DNA of 64,000 bases from Kuschelorhynchus macadamiae (GCA_030620095.1 JAUTXW010000883.1:496001-560000), one strand, 5' to 3'. Counted from the stretch's first letter, positions 1-11,497 are shown. Numbers and translations are program-made. Notes: generated by a model from the letters alone, not told the origin.

Positions 1-478
1 TTCGTCTATGCCCAGAAGGCGAGCTTTAGTTTTCAGTTCTAACGGTGCAATAATTAAATATTAATCCTTTTTACAAATCTGCTACTCTGTTTCTCTTAGT
101 TTATAGTAATTTTACTACCACGTTTACCACTACTTTAGTTTTAATATGTTCGTAGGTTTTTAATGTGTTTATTATTGTTTTGTTTGTTATAGGTTATTAT
201 AAAAAAAATTTTATTTCCGTAAAGTTCCAAAGGTAAACTTATTTTGTGGTATTAGTGAATTTAATATATATCTTTGAAACTAACCTGATATAAAGTAAAT
301 CTTTCAATCAGGTAAAAAAACACCTTTAAAACCTCTCAATCCGTATGGTTATGACCTAGGCAACAGATAAAAATAAAAGTCCGTATTACTAAAATATCAT
401 AAAATGAAGTTATACGAATTTGACCCCGTACGGATTTATCTGACGCCAACTGTACTTATAAAAACAGGTAACTAGGAC
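1..478. other. No recognised gene
   Basis: AT-rich sequence. I see no coding frame with family similarity on either strand. The minus-strand frame at 410-688 overlaps the plus-strand Tc1-like relic and is a shadow of it. Confidence 0.5.
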
Positions 479-939
479 CTGGCTATGATGAAGTATAGTT
501 CGTGATATTAAAGCAAGACGGCAAGCAAGGCATACCCTGGATAGAAGAGCAGGTAGTGGGCAGTCAAATATTTGCACTATCGTAATGAGGATTATCTCCT
601 TATTGCATATTTGCCAAACAACCCGCTTGAATCCGTTGTACTTGCCAAAAGGGAAACTGCTTTTGCGGGATCCATTATAACCGCGCACCGTAGAATTAAG
701 AAATTATTGAATTTAAAAAATTATTCTGCTGCCAAAAAACCTATTTTTTAAGGGGCAATGGATGGGATTTGCCCTAGAATATCATACAAAAGATCTGGAA
801 TTCTGGAACAAAGTAGTGTTTTCCGACGAGAAAATGTTTCAGTCATCTAACAATGGTCCTGTTCGAGTCTATAGGACACAGCTCTCAACTTAAAGAATGG
901 TATATTCAGAAGGTAGAAAACAGCGGAAGGTTTTCTATA

Positions 940-1408
940 AAAACAAAAAAAAACTTTTTTGTTCTTATTGAAACTTTGGTCTAAAAAGCCGTTATCATGG
1001 ATGTTCATCCTTTGGCGCCGTCGTTTCGCCAACAATAGTTGGTATCGCACGGCAAACGGAAAATTGAAAGCCTTCGCATATCGCGCTTGTGTTTTTAACT
1101 TTTACATTACTACTAGAGGTTCAAATAACAAGCCTCACACTTATACCCATAGATTACGCTTCTTTACTCTTTGGGTTAATTTCTTACTGCCTTAACTTTT
1201 CATCGTATATAGTCAAACTGCCGTTGAATATTTTTCATCATCTCTACCATATGGCTGGATTGGCCTGATGAGCCCCAAAAGGGCGAAACGTCGTCAATTG
1301 TGTCGGTAGAGATGATGAAATAATGGTCCATGAGATTTGGACCCTATACATGAATTAGATTATCAAAGGCAGAATTATTTGTCCGAATGGCCGTTAAACT
1401 TCCTATTA
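940..1408 (+). mobile_element. Ribozyme-bearing insertion with 10-bp target duplication
   Basis: A 469-bp block splits the Tc1-like transposase. It is flanked by direct copies of GTTTTCTATA at 930-939 and 1,409-1,418, which fit a target-site duplication, and the host reading frame resumes after it. It begins with an A-rich run and carries a hammerhead ribozyme core near its right end. Its last ~90 bases (GGACCCTATAC...CCGTTAA) recur at about 29,940-30,023, where they run into a (TA)n tract, so this is a dispersed family. It has no open frame. A variable-length duplication plus a ribozyme suggests a truncated PLE or retrozyme-like sequence; that assignment is inference. Confidence 0.7.
1234..1319 (+). 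ncRNA. Hammerhead ribozyme core (type I arrangement)
   Basis: The conserved core is present in order: CTGATGA (1,265-1,271), a stem II hairpin GCCC-loop-GGGC (1,272-1,284), GAAA (1,285-1,288), a short weak stem III, and the cleavage triplet GTC ending at 1,304. Stem I is a perfect 15-bp pairing of 1,234-1,248 with 1,305-1,319. Sixteen unpaired bases (1,249-1,264) lie between stem I and CTGATGA, which is unusual and may reduce or abolish activity. A very short stem III is known from the minimal hammerheads of Penelope-like elements. Expected reaction: self-cleavage after C1304. Confidence 0.75.
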
Positions 1409-1766
1409 GTTTTCTATACATATTTGTGGCTGGATCAGCGCTAGAAGAATGGGATGTTGTTCGATTATTAGAGGCAGATTCAATGCAAATACCTATATTC
1501 TGGAGACTGTGATGCTACCATCGGTAAACCATGTATATGAAGATGAATACCACCTCAGAGTTTTGTCATGGCCTTCGAGGAGCCCTGATATTAATCCCAT
1601 AGAAAATGTTTGGGGTCTTTTGGTTAGAAGAATCAATGGTATTAAAAACTTTCGACCACAAAATGAAGTTGAGTTATGGGAAAGAATCCAGGAAGCTTGG
1701 AATGGTCTAACCCCAAAGTACGCTACGACTTTGGTTACTTCAGTGTCCAACATTGTGTCTCTGTAA

Positions 1767-2540
1767 TTGAAAATATCGGAGCAGCAACCAAATTGTTATA
1801 ATTTACTTCTATTGTTGTATATGTTTCATAATAAAATATATTGTTTAATTATATAAAGCTGTTATTTTATTATAAGGTACAAAGATAATATGCGCTCTAC
1901 TTGTATCAAAAGTATCAACCTGATTTACCAAATTACATTAAAACTGACATGAATTGACAAATAGATGCCCGGATTTTTGTGATCGCAACTGTACGTATAT
2001 AAAAAAATATTAAACTTTTTTGAAGTCGGTTAAAAATATAAGTAAGATATAAGAGAAATTAGAACATTTTGTCATCACAACAGTTTGAAATGTGCAAATA
2101 ACATAAATAAAAAAAAGTCGGTTTGATGAAAGCACGCTATAGAACCAGGACAGAAAATTAACGGCAAATCACGCATTTTGCCGTCAAAGCTTTCAAAGTC
2201 GGTCATCCAGAGTTAAATAGCTCGTGGCCATTCAACGTTGCGACAAATGTCCAACATGAAACAGAGATCCGACACTTTCAATACTGTATGATGAATACTT
2301 CCAAATGTAAAATGAACGACGAGAAGTTATTTTATGTACAGCTGAGCCGCTGGATGTTTACCTATACGTTATCACTCTAACAACATATCAAATACGTGCT
2401 TTTTAACCATCGTATTTTCCGGGTATTTCTCTTGTCGTGACGTGCATATTTTTGAGTATTTATTACTTCATAATAATTAAACATTGAGTTATACATTTTA
2501 AATTATTAATAACTTACTATTTGTTTATGTTTTTACAATA
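1767..2540. other. No gene seen
   Basis: AT-rich spacer downstream of the Tc1-like relic. No coding frame, RNA gene or clear inverted repeat was recognised. Confidence 0.4.
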
Positions 2541-2950
2541 GCCTGAGTAACAAAAAATGTTTTTGGCTTTTTCGCAACTGAATAAAAATATTTAACTTTA
2601 AATTAATTGAAGCAAATATTTAATACAATTACATACCTCAACATGTAGACTAGTCTGTCTACGGAATGTTTCGATACATAATATAAACAATATTACTTAA
2701 GCAAGCGGAAGAAATTATATCATTTACCTTTTTTATAGACACATAGTAGTTGTACAAATACTTTCATCCTATCGGGACTCATCAGTGCGCCGATCGTAAG
2801 AGATAAACATTAAATTAAATAATAGAAAAGAATTGATTTCAAAATTTTAAAATTTAACCTAGATATGAAAAAAATGATAATTTGCAGCCATCTATAACGT
2901 TATTTTTAAATGGCGCACTGATGAGTTCCGATAGGATGAAAGTATTTGTA

Positions 2951-5288
2951 CAGGGTGTCCCATTTTCGTAGGTTTTACGGGGTTTCCAGCTTATGAGTAG
3001 AGATAGAGAGATGCGGTTTTCGCGACACCGTGCTACTTTTCGATGAAACTAAAGAGGCCGCAAACAGATTTGCCCTAACCATTTTAGTTTCCGTGCTACA
3101 GGGTGATTTTGAAAATTTGTCATTTTCGGACACCCCCTGTAACTCAGCTATCGTAAAATATATTTAAAATGTTTCAACTGGTATTTATAGATTTTTTTAC
3201 GTAGAATTCAGTGGCGTACTCAGATTTTTGCTGAGAGTCATAGTTTTTGACATATTGGCATAACCTACTATTTTTTAAATGGGACACCCTATATATTATT
3301 TTTTCATCTTATTCTTCGTGTCGAGAGCTTTTCAAAAACATACCATAAGTCATATTTATTTTCATAAATAACATGAAAAAATGCATTTTTCTTTAAACGG
3401 ATTTATGGCATAGCAGATCAATCGAAATAAGAGAAGGTGGCTGTGGAGCCATGGAAAAAGTTAACAAATATTTATTAACGAAATAACAAAGTAACAGCAT
3501 CAGAAAAAATTAGGAAGTAGGTAAAAGGTAATAATTATAATTTCATTAAAACTACAAATATTGTTCAAATTGTAGACCATTATGTGTCCTACAAGTGTGA
3601 CAAACTTTAAAAATTCTTTTTAATGCATTTTCTATTGTAAATGACTGTCTTTGTAACTCTGCAAAAGCGTTTTCGGTGGCCATTCTTAGTTGTTCTAAGT
3701 TTTCGTATCGCCTTACATAAACCTTGTTTTCTAAATAACCCCACAAAAAGAAATCTAAAACTGAGAGGTCAGGGGATCGTGGTGGCCATCGAACAGGTCC
3801 GTGTGTTCCTATCCATCTTCCAGGAAAATGGTCGTTAAGCCAGTTTTGACTTATTCTGGCATTGTGGGCTGGAGCTCCGTCTTGCTGGAAATAAATCCTA
3901 TTTAGTTGAGCCAAGGGAACATCATCCAAAATTCCTAATGCGTCTTCTAGGATTCGCACGTAACCAATCGAATTCAGATTTCCTTCATATATTTGGTAAA
4001 CTATTTTTCGGTTGAAAATAAAACAGGAGACATTGAATCCAAATCCGCCCTGACGCTCCCTAGGAAAAATAACATGGTTGTTTTCTTGACTCCAAAATCG
4101 CGTGTTGTGTCTATTTAAAATCCCTGAACTAGTAAAATGTGCCTCGTCTGACCAAATAATCTTTTTTTCAAAATCGATATCTTCTGCCTTCATATTTATA
4201 AACCAATTGCAGAACTCCAATCTGCGCTCTGCATCACCAGGATGCAGATGATGCACAAGTTTGTATTTATAGGGTTTGAATTTGTGCTTTTTCAAAATTT
4301 TCTGCACTTTGGTTTTCGGTACACCCGCCTCTTCGTCTATTTTCCTGCAAGATGTTTCAGGAGCTGTCTGAACGAGGGCTAAAACGTTGACCTCAGATTC
4401 TTCGTTGTCTTTATTGTAAGTTCGCGATCGAGGCTTGTTAAAAGATCCATATTGGCAAAGATTATTTTTAATTTTTTGAAAAATTCTTTTTTCTGGTTGT
4501 CTTCTCTCGGGATATCTAAGATAAAATAAAGCGAACCAATAAAGTCAAAATGCAGGAAGATAAAAAAGAACTAACCTGTTCAGATAAAGCTCTGCCGCCT
4601 GATCTGCATCTTCATTAGACAATATAAAACACGCGTTCATATCATATTTCTCAAAATATTCAAATTTTTGATTCTGGGCCATATTAAAAACAATAATTAT
4701 AATAGACGTCAAGAAAAATTTAAACGCAATAATGCCAAAAATGACAGCAGTAATGGCTGCCTGATCATATTTTTGTTGGCGTTGCCATGGCTACCGCAGC
4801 CACCTTCTCTTAATTCGATTGATCTGCTATGCCATAAATCCGTTTAAAGAAAAATGCATTTTTTCATGTTATTTATGAAAATAAATATGACTTATGGTAT
4901 GTTTTTGAAAAGCTCTCGACACGAAGAATAAGATGAAAAAATAATATATAGGGTCTCCCATTTAAAAAATAGTAGGTTATGCCAATATGTCAAAAACTAT
5001 GACTCTCAGCAAAAATCTGAGTATGCCACTGAATTCTACGTGAAAAAATCTATAAATACCAGTTGAAACATTTTAAATATATTTTACGATAGCTGAGTTA
5101 CAGGGGGTGTCCGAAAATGACAAATTTTCAAAATCACCCTGTAGCACGGAAACTAAAATGGTTAGGGCAAATCTGTTTGCGGCCTCTTTAGTTTCATCGA
5201 AAAGTAGCACGGTGTCGCGAAAACCGCATCTCTCTATCTCTACTCATAAGCTGGAAACCCCGTAAAACCTACGAAAATGGGACACCCC
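2951..5288 (-). mobile_element. DD41D mariner-like element, 504-bp inverted ends
   Basis: A complete 2,338-bp element. It starts CAGGGTGTCCCATTTTCG at 2,951 and ends with the inverted match at 5,288; TA dinucleotides at 2,949-2,950 and 5,289-5,290 are the expected target duplication. The inverted arms are 2,951-3,454 and 4,785-5,288, exactly 504 bp each with few mismatches. The single gene lies on the minus strand between the arms. Typical mariner ends are about 30 bp, so these are very long. The low arm divergence and open gene suggest a young copy. Confidence 0.92.
3552..4682 (-). CDS. DD41D mariner transposase, apparently intact, one intron
   Basis: Cut-and-paste transposase acting on TA targets. 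Exon 1 runs 4,682-4,576 from ATG (MAQNQKFEYF...). A 60-nt intron with GT/AG borders spans 4,575-4,516, and exon 2 runs 4,515-3,552. The spliced frame is 356 residues without stops. The N-terminal third carries the helix-turn-helix region (YPERRQPEKRIFQKI, then VPKTKVQKILKKHKF). Catalytic aspartates are at about residue 159 (WSDEAHF), 248 (FQQDGAPAHN) and 290 (SPDLSVLDFFLW). Residues 248 and 290 are separated by 41, the spacing that defines DD41D (rosa-type) mariners. The first in-frame ATG of exon 2 is at 4,307, but open, family-like codons continue upstream of it, which is why I extend to 4,682. This may be an active copy. Confidence 0.88.
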
Positions 5289-5390
5289 TACTATGTGAGT
5301 TATGTAATTATATTAAATATTTGCTTCAATTAATTTAACGTTAAATATTTTTATTCGGTTGCGAAAAAGCCAAAATAAATTTTATTTGTC

Positions 5391-6334
5391 AACCTAAACG
5401 CAACAAATAATCTGAACACGTTTAAAAATAGCCTGAGTGTATTAAAAACAAGGGTAAATATTGAAAAATTTAAAATAAAACTATTAATTGGATATACTTA
5501 ATGAAAGTTGAAGAATTTTCCAAAATTTATCAGAAAATATATATATACAGCGTATGCCATTTAAAAAAGTCGAAATTTTTTTAATTTCTAATAGTCGAAA
5601 TTTATAAATTTATGTTGAACAGCCTGTAGCATCTAACTCAAATTTCTTTACATATACCTTTTTTTTATCTCTAGAACATGAGTGTTCCACCTTTAAAAAC
5701 AATGGCGTTACTGGCGAAAAAATAGTTTTTTAATTTGAAATATTAGAGAAACTACTAGGTTTGAATAGGTAGAAATGAATTAAGAAATAGGATGTTTGAT
5801 TTAAAATCGTAGGTTATATCCGCCACACTATTTTGAACAATCCTGTTTACTAGTAAACTACTGAAGTGACACTATTCCGATATTTTTAATATGCACCAAG
5901 ATTTCTACCAGTTCACTTCTATATCACACTTATCCTTTGAGCAAAAGCCAGTTTTATTAGTGGATTTTTAATAGGTACTGAGTTTTTAAACATTTTATTA
6001 GTCTGTTAATTTATTCACTCTGAAAGTTGAATTTCTTAAAAATATTGGAGGGTAATTTTATTACAGTTACAAAGTCCTGTAAAACTTACAAAAGATTACT
6101 GTCCGATACGTCTACTTGCACATTTTATACTCTTATATTCTCTTATTTACTACAGTGTGACAAGCGAATGAACCTTATCAACGCCTGAAGGGGCAGGGGA
6201 GAATCTCGTCAAAAATCTTCCCGAGTCATAGGCGTGCGAAGTTATTTTAATCAGATTATTATTCAATAATATTGATGACAATAATAATAATAATAATAAT
6301 AATAATGATAATATCAATAAATATTACTTTTGAA
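5391..6334. other. No gene; short ATA/ATT microsatellite
   Basis: AT-rich spacer without a recognisable coding frame. A trinucleotide run (AAT/ATA) lies at about 6,275-6,320. Confidence 0.4.
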
Positions 6335-6648
6335 CTTCCCTCGTAAAAGGGAAGATTGTAATCATAAAAAAAATCACCCACCGAGATTTTTGCAGATTCT
6401 TACATTTTTCGGTCTCTAGACCTCGGAAAACATGTTCTCCCATTTCCATCGCTCTGTCTGTCGGTCTGTCTATCTGTATGCGGCATAGCTCAAAACTATT
6501 TATCCACTATCTTTAAAATATGGTCAAAAACCATAGATCATAAGAGGATAAAATGGTAGCATTTTGGTGAAAATCCATTAAGGCGAAACAAAATGGCGGT
6601 CTAGTGAAATATTATTACTAATAAATACTAAGATTATGTGGAAATTAG

Positions 6649-9413
6649 TAGGGATGGAGCTTGGACCCGGTACCCGGCGGACCCGGCTTAAAAATAGAGT
6701 ACCCGGCTTTGGCCAGGTATCGCAATACCCGGTCGCCGGGTCCAAAATAAATATAAATGAAAATTATCTGAAAAATTATAATACGAATAATATTTATTTA
6801 TATCTAACATAATATAATACACATATTTTAATAAAACATTAAAACAAAACTTACAATATTCAAAATAAACTTAACATTCTATCAAAAGTAAAAAACTTAA
6901 CACGATTATTAACAGTCTTAGTTAAGAAGCGGAATATTATGGTGTAAATAAATGAGTATTTCCCTATTTTCGGATCCTAATCTGTTCCGCTTGGATTCAA
7001 AAACATTTCCTGCTTCGGAAAAGAGCCGTTCGCTAAATATGATGCGGGAGCACATAGAAATTTTTTTACAGTTTCTGATAGGTGCGCTCTGTGTTCTTTT
7101 AGCCCACCAAACAAACGGTGATTCATTTCTATCCAGTAATGATAACTTCAAGTAGTCCTCAATTTCAATTTTGAAATTTGCCTTGACAGAGCTAGATTCG
7201 TTTTCTAATTTTTTAGATGAAGAAGCGATTTGAGAAATTACATCCCAGACAGATAATTTAATCTTTTTTGTGGATCTCGACTGAAGTTCATTCAAGGGAA
7301 CATCATCTTCTGCTTCTGAGTCTTCTGAGTCAGCATCTAAGCTTTCATTAATATTTTGAATTTCAGGCGACCTTTGATTGCCTTCAAGAGTATTCATGTA
7401 CTTTACGAATTGTTTTTTTACTTTATCGCTATCAGTTTCTGTAAAGAAATTAGTTTTGAACCTGGGATCCAATAGCGTTGCAAACGAGTAATTTTGGTTA
7501 TTTTCAATTCCTTGAAATATGATATTTAAATTTTTAATGAGAATTTCTTTCATCGCGTTAATTTCCTTTACTTCTATTTGCGAAAAGTAATGGTTGAGTA
7601 CTCGAACTGCTGGAATAACTTCTGAAATAATTGTCATTGTGGAACTAAAGTGACGTGTTGTTTCTTCAAATGGCTTCAGAAGCAGTAAAAGATTTTCTAT
7701 TATTTCCCATTCGGTCTGGGTAAGAGCACTAAGAGGAGAAACAGAGTTTGGATACTCAGTAAAAAAAATATTTAGTGCACGCTTTTCTTCATATAATCTT
7801 TTCAATAAGTAGTAGGTGGAGTTCCACCTAGTTGGAACGTCTTGTATTAATTTTTTTAAAGGCATATTTAAGTCTTTTTGAATTGATGTTAATTTTTCTC
7901 TCGACGGCGACGAGTGATTAAAATGAGTAACAATGTTTCTGCAATGCGCAACAGTATCTGTCACACTCTTTAGACATTTAAGTGAATCAAGAACAACCAA
8001 TTGTAATGTGTGTATGAAGCATGATTCATTATTTAACTTCATATCTTTTGCAGCTTTCTTTATATTAGCTCCACTGTCTCGCAAAAACAAATGAATGTTT
8101 TCAAAAGAAATATTATTTTCCAATAATAATTCTTTCAGCAAGTTAGAAATATTTTCAGCTGTGTGGCTTCCATCAAAGCTTTTTACATTTAAAACGACAT
8201 GTTTATTTTCAAATGTACTGGTAATCCAGTGAACAGTTAAACTTAAAAAACTCTTATTATTAACATTTGAGGTCCACATATCTGAAGTGAATGAAACTGA
8301 CTTTACTCCAGAAAGCATTTTACATCTTTCACTTTGTACGTTTGATACAAGTTTGGTATTACAGTCTTAGTAATGTAAAATCTACTTGGAATCTCATATC
8401 GTGGTTGTAAAGTTTCTACGAGTTTGCGGAATCCTAAAAGAATTGGAAGAGAAATAAAATATAATAATAACAACAACTAACAACAACACTGTTTTAGTTA
8501 AAATTGTAATAAATTAAAATTTTGATTATTATTTTATTATTTTCTTCCCTTTATAATACAAATAATTTAATTACAAATCACTAAAATTAGAAGAGCCCAA
8601 CTTACAAGTAGGTAGTAAATAATTAAAATAATTAATTATCACAAAAAATATTCACTAACCTGTATCTTGTACAATAGTAAATGGTTGATTATCCAAAGCA
8701 ATCATTTCGCCAATTGCGTTGTGAACTTCCATCGATCTTTTGTCATTGATATCCCATTTTTTTAACATAAAATCAGAAATAGAAGATTGCTTAGTTATTG
8801 GTTTTGTAGTTATAATGCTTGGTAAATCAGGACCGCTTGAAGTACATTCCTTAATTCCATTGTAGGCTTCTTTATGCGAACTTTTAAGATGTTTCCATAA
8901 CGAAGATGTATATGATTTTTTTCCTAGTCCTCGTTGAATTTTAGCTTTACAAAGAGTACATATTGCTTTCGATTCATCGTTATCATCAAGGCCAAAATAT
9001 TCCCACACTTTACTTGAAGACATAATCAATTTTTTGAAAGTAAATCATATATTCTTAACTTCCTAACACTTTCACTAAAAATTACTTTTCTCACTAGTCA
9101 CTCAAATATGCTCGAATATAAACAAACAGGCGGCCTAAAAATGAAATCAATAAAGCAAATGGGAGATTTTCAGCATGCATGGGGATTCCCCGAAGTAGTG
9201 TCGTCGCGTCGTCCGCCGAACAGAATCGGCCACGCACGTTGAACTACTAGTAATGTGTGGCGGTATCGAGATATCCAATTATGCAATATGTTTGAATAGG
9301 CTACTAGACCCGGCCGTTGGACCCGGCGGTCGGGTACCCGGTACCTGGTCCTTTTGTTTTACCGGGTACCCGGTACCCGGCATTTAGAAAAAAGGAGGCT
9401 TGCTGCATCCCTA
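6649..9413 (-). mobile_element. hAT transposon with 8-bp target duplication
   Basis: A complete 2,765-bp element with ends TAGGGATGGAGC and (inverted) TAGGGATGCAGC. It is flanked by perfect 8-bp direct repeats GAAATTAG at 6,641-6,648 and 9,414-9,421, the hallmark of hAT insertion. Both subterminal regions (6,665-6,740 and 9,300-9,385) hold clustered GGGTACCCGG-type palindromic motifs, which are likely transposase-binding sites. The minus-strand gene has two exons. The element landed inside a dispersed repeat. Confidence 0.95.
6918..9029 (-). pseudogene. BED-finger hAT transposase, two exons, one frameshift
   Basis: Exon 1 (9,029-8,660) encodes a BED-type zinc finger: CTLCKAKI followed by LWKHLKSSH gives the C-x2-C...H-x4-H ligands. 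A donor (CAG/GTTAGT) and an acceptor (TTTTAG at 8,434) define an intron of about 225 nt. Exon 2 (8,433-6,918) starts GFRKLVETLQPRYEIPSRFY and carries the RNase-H-like core: VSFTSDMWTS (first Asp), LRDSGANI (second), PTRWNSTYYLL, and the C-terminal hAT dimerisation region ending RLFSEAGNVFESKRNRL. A 1-nt frameshift near 8,340-8,355 separates the first ~30 residues of exon 2 from the remaining 466 residues. Otherwise it is close to full length and probably recently inactivated. Confidence 0.9.
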
Positions 9414-9800
9414 GAAATTAGCTGGTAAATGTTGGTTTGAATGGCGAAATAAAATGGCGGCTTAATAAATAATTTCACAATTCGGCCCGAAAAGACCATT
9501 ATATAGATTGATTTCAAATTTTGCTCTAGAAATTATTGTTGTATAGAGATGAACTCGTAAAATTTTGGTACGATTTCAAGAGAGCAGAACAAAATGGCGG
9601 TCAACTACAACATAACTTAGAAAGAAATCAATATTTTACGTATCTTCCTATTCTAGCGTCCCTAGGTCCCAAAAAAATAGAGTTTCTTTTGATCTGTCTG
9701 TCTGTTTGTCTCTTTGTTAATTTGAGTCATAGCTAAAAATCTACTTGCCATATTAAGTTTAAATTTTTGTCAAAAATTAAGGATTGCATGACAATAACCT

Positions 9801-10604
9801 GATAATATTTTGCTAAAAATGTAATTAACTAATGTATCTAAAATTCGGTACAAAATTCGAGTGTTAGGGGAATGAGCCCATAACATTTTGGTTCAAGGCG
9901 CAATTGTTCAAAAACTATTAGTTCCACAAAGCCTGACAACAATGACTATTATTTCATCAAAGGCTTCCACCACATCTTCAAAAAATAAGGACATGCATTT
10001 TTGGAAAAAGCCTAATTTTTCAGATTTTTCTCCTGTTCTAATGATCCGATCAAGTCGGCGATGACATTATATTATTTGTAAGTTCATGCTCTACTATTCA
10101 TGTCGTTGTACCATCAAGATTACTTTATTAGTTTCGATTTTAAAAGCCAAAAACGAAAAAAATAGGATTTTTTTGCATTAAATTGTTTATAACCTAAGTT
10201 GATACCTAGTCGCAAGTGGAAAACATAAAAGAATATTACTATGAACTATCTTGTGTATCATGGCGCACTCGGATTCTGGTTAGTATTTTTGGGAAAAAAC
10301 GACTATTTTTTTGCTCTATTAATTGGTGTAAAAATCAGATCTCTCTCTAGCACACTGATATTTATGACAAGGTGTTTATCGGTTCACTCAGTCATCTTCA
10401 AAGATAAATATATCACCGGGTATATTTAGAGGAAAGAGAAACCGATGTCTTTGAAATTGAAAAGTATACATGGTATTCCATTTCAAATAAATTATTTTTG
10501 TTATATTTTCGAGTTCTCACGTATATATATTTTTTGACAAAGGAAAGTAAAAATTTGATTGAAAATATATATAAATTTTGTTAGAAAACTTTTACCACTT
10601 TGTA
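9801..10604. other. No gene seen
   Basis: AT-rich spacer. Short open frames here show no family similarity I can recognise. Confidence 0.4.
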
Positions 10605-10830
10605 CAGGGTGTTCCAACAATAATGGCCATCGGCGATATTACAGAAAGGAAATTATTTTCTATGCTGTTACGTTCTGTAGCGATAATTTTTTGTACTTTC
10701 TTGGTGAAAGCGGCCACGACAAATCATTGGAAAATATTTTCAAATTCAAAGAATTGCCGCTAGGGGTATAACAGAAATGGAAAATACTTTTCGTGATATC
10801 GACGAGAGCCATTTTTAATTGAACACCCAG
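10605..10830. mobile_element. MITE, 226 bp, TA-flanked
   Basis: It starts CAGGGTGTTCCAA and ends TTGAACACCCAG, with TA on both sides (10,603-10,604 and 10,831-10,832). The ends match the CAGGGTGT type of the DD41D mariners in this window, so it is probably a non-autonomous derivative. It has no coding capacity. Confidence 0.75.
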
Positions 10831-10910
10831 TATATAAACACAAGTAATAAACTATTATGATCGTTATCACATAATAAATAAATTAAATATAATCAATTCC
10901 AAACACTCAC

Positions 10911-11497
10911 CACTTGTCCTAATATTGCTTCCTATTCCAAATGCGTCATTGCTTTGCCAACATTTCCCAAAATCGTAATCGACCCATGTCTCATCAATGT
11001 AAACTATGTTACGACCCTCCTCTCTATAATTTCGAATTGCCCTTGTATATTTATAGCGCCAGTGTAAAAACGGATCTGTCCAACAGCATCTTTCATTTTT
11101 ATCCTTAATGTTTTGCGACTATAAGGGAAATCCATTGTTTCTTGCAATTTAAGGAGAAGCTTTCTGAGTGTAGGCGCAGTTTTTAGTTTTAAATAAAACT
11201 TGTTTATTGTTTGCCTAATGAAAATCATCAAAATCCTTTTTGAGAGACAAACGGGTTTTCTTGTTGGGTGGTGATGAGTGCATCTCACTTTTGCCTCTTT
11301 TCATCTTCTTTGTGAATTTTGCTCACGGTGTCTTGAGAAACCCCAGTATATAGAGCGACGCGATCAATTTTCTTTTTTAAAGATAATTTAAAATTATTAC
11401 TTCTCGCTTCCTCATCGCAAACTCTATAAACATTGGCGATAATTTCTCTGGACTGGCCAGCAAGAGGTTTTCTCTTTAAAAAGATATTTCTTTCCAT
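10911..11497 (-). pseudogene. Sailor-like (Tc1/mariner) transposase, 5' exon
   Basis: From ATG at 11,497 the frame reads MERNIFLKRKPLAG..., then RVALYTGVSQDTVSKIH, a helix-turn-helix like that of the element at 55.5 kb. After two frameshifts it continues to IVYIDETWVDYD...KCWQS, with the first catalytic Asp kept. The coding similarity stops exactly at a good splice donor (AAGTG/GTGAGT at 10,910), so this looks like a first exon. The part encoding the second Asp and Glu is not found before the MITE at 10.8 kb and is probably deleted. Confidence 0.7.

Larger units (their letters stand above)
479..1766 (+). pseudogene. Tc1-like transposase relic, interrupted
   Basis: Broken Tc1/mariner-superfamily transposase on the plus strand. 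Three pieces align in order with the family: a DNA-binding-domain stretch near 590-700 (NPLESVVLAKRETA, then TAHRRIK); the first catalytic aspartate in VVFSDEKMFQ, with the GAC codon at 825-827; and a C-terminal block at 1,449-1,766 with the signature WPSRSPDINPIENVWGLL. Between them, GRFSI at about 927-939 resumes as SIHICGWISARRMG at about 1,413, with a 469-bp insertion in between. Frameshifts separate the N-terminal blocks. The element is dead. I did not find convincing terminal inverted repeats. Family membership is secure; the subfamily is not. Confidence 0.85.
2545..5390. repeat. Palindromic repeat split by a mariner element
   Basis: Sequence at 2,545-2,650 is repeated inverted at 5,291-5,390, and 2,751-2,791 pairs with 2,912-2,952 (about 41 bp, near perfect). 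Without the mariner insertion, 2,950 would join 5,291, so the right arm would read on through to 5,390. This makes an older palindromic (foldback or MITE-like) repeat whose right arm was split by the mariner element. The left arm has roughly 100 bp of extra sequence at 2,650-2,745. It carries no coding sequence. Confidence 0.65.
6335..9800 (+). repeat. Dispersed 'CTTCCCTCGTAAAAGG' repeat, split by hAT
   Basis: The left part (6,335-6,648) starts with the small palindrome cttccctcgtaaaagggaag. It continues with a fixed series of landmarks: a gag(a)tttttgcagattctt block, a CTGTCTGTCTGT-rich stretch, a 'catagctcaaaactattt' block, then 'gaacaaaatggcggc'. The right part resumes at 9,414-9,800 after the hAT insertion. 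Partial relatives are at 24,467, 35,821, 41,280 (inverted) and 42,260. I see no coding frame. It is a non-coding interspersed family of unknown class. Confidence 0.65.

Noticed and set aside
410..688. 92-codon minus-strand open frame
   Set aside because: It lies antisense to Tc1-like transposase codons (NPLESVVLAKRETA...) that match the family on the plus strand.
1000..1040. Possible second hammerhead on the minus strand (hairpin followed by GGCGAAACGAC)
   Set aside because: The CTGATGA box is not recognisable upstream; only a stem II-like hairpin and GAAAC are present.
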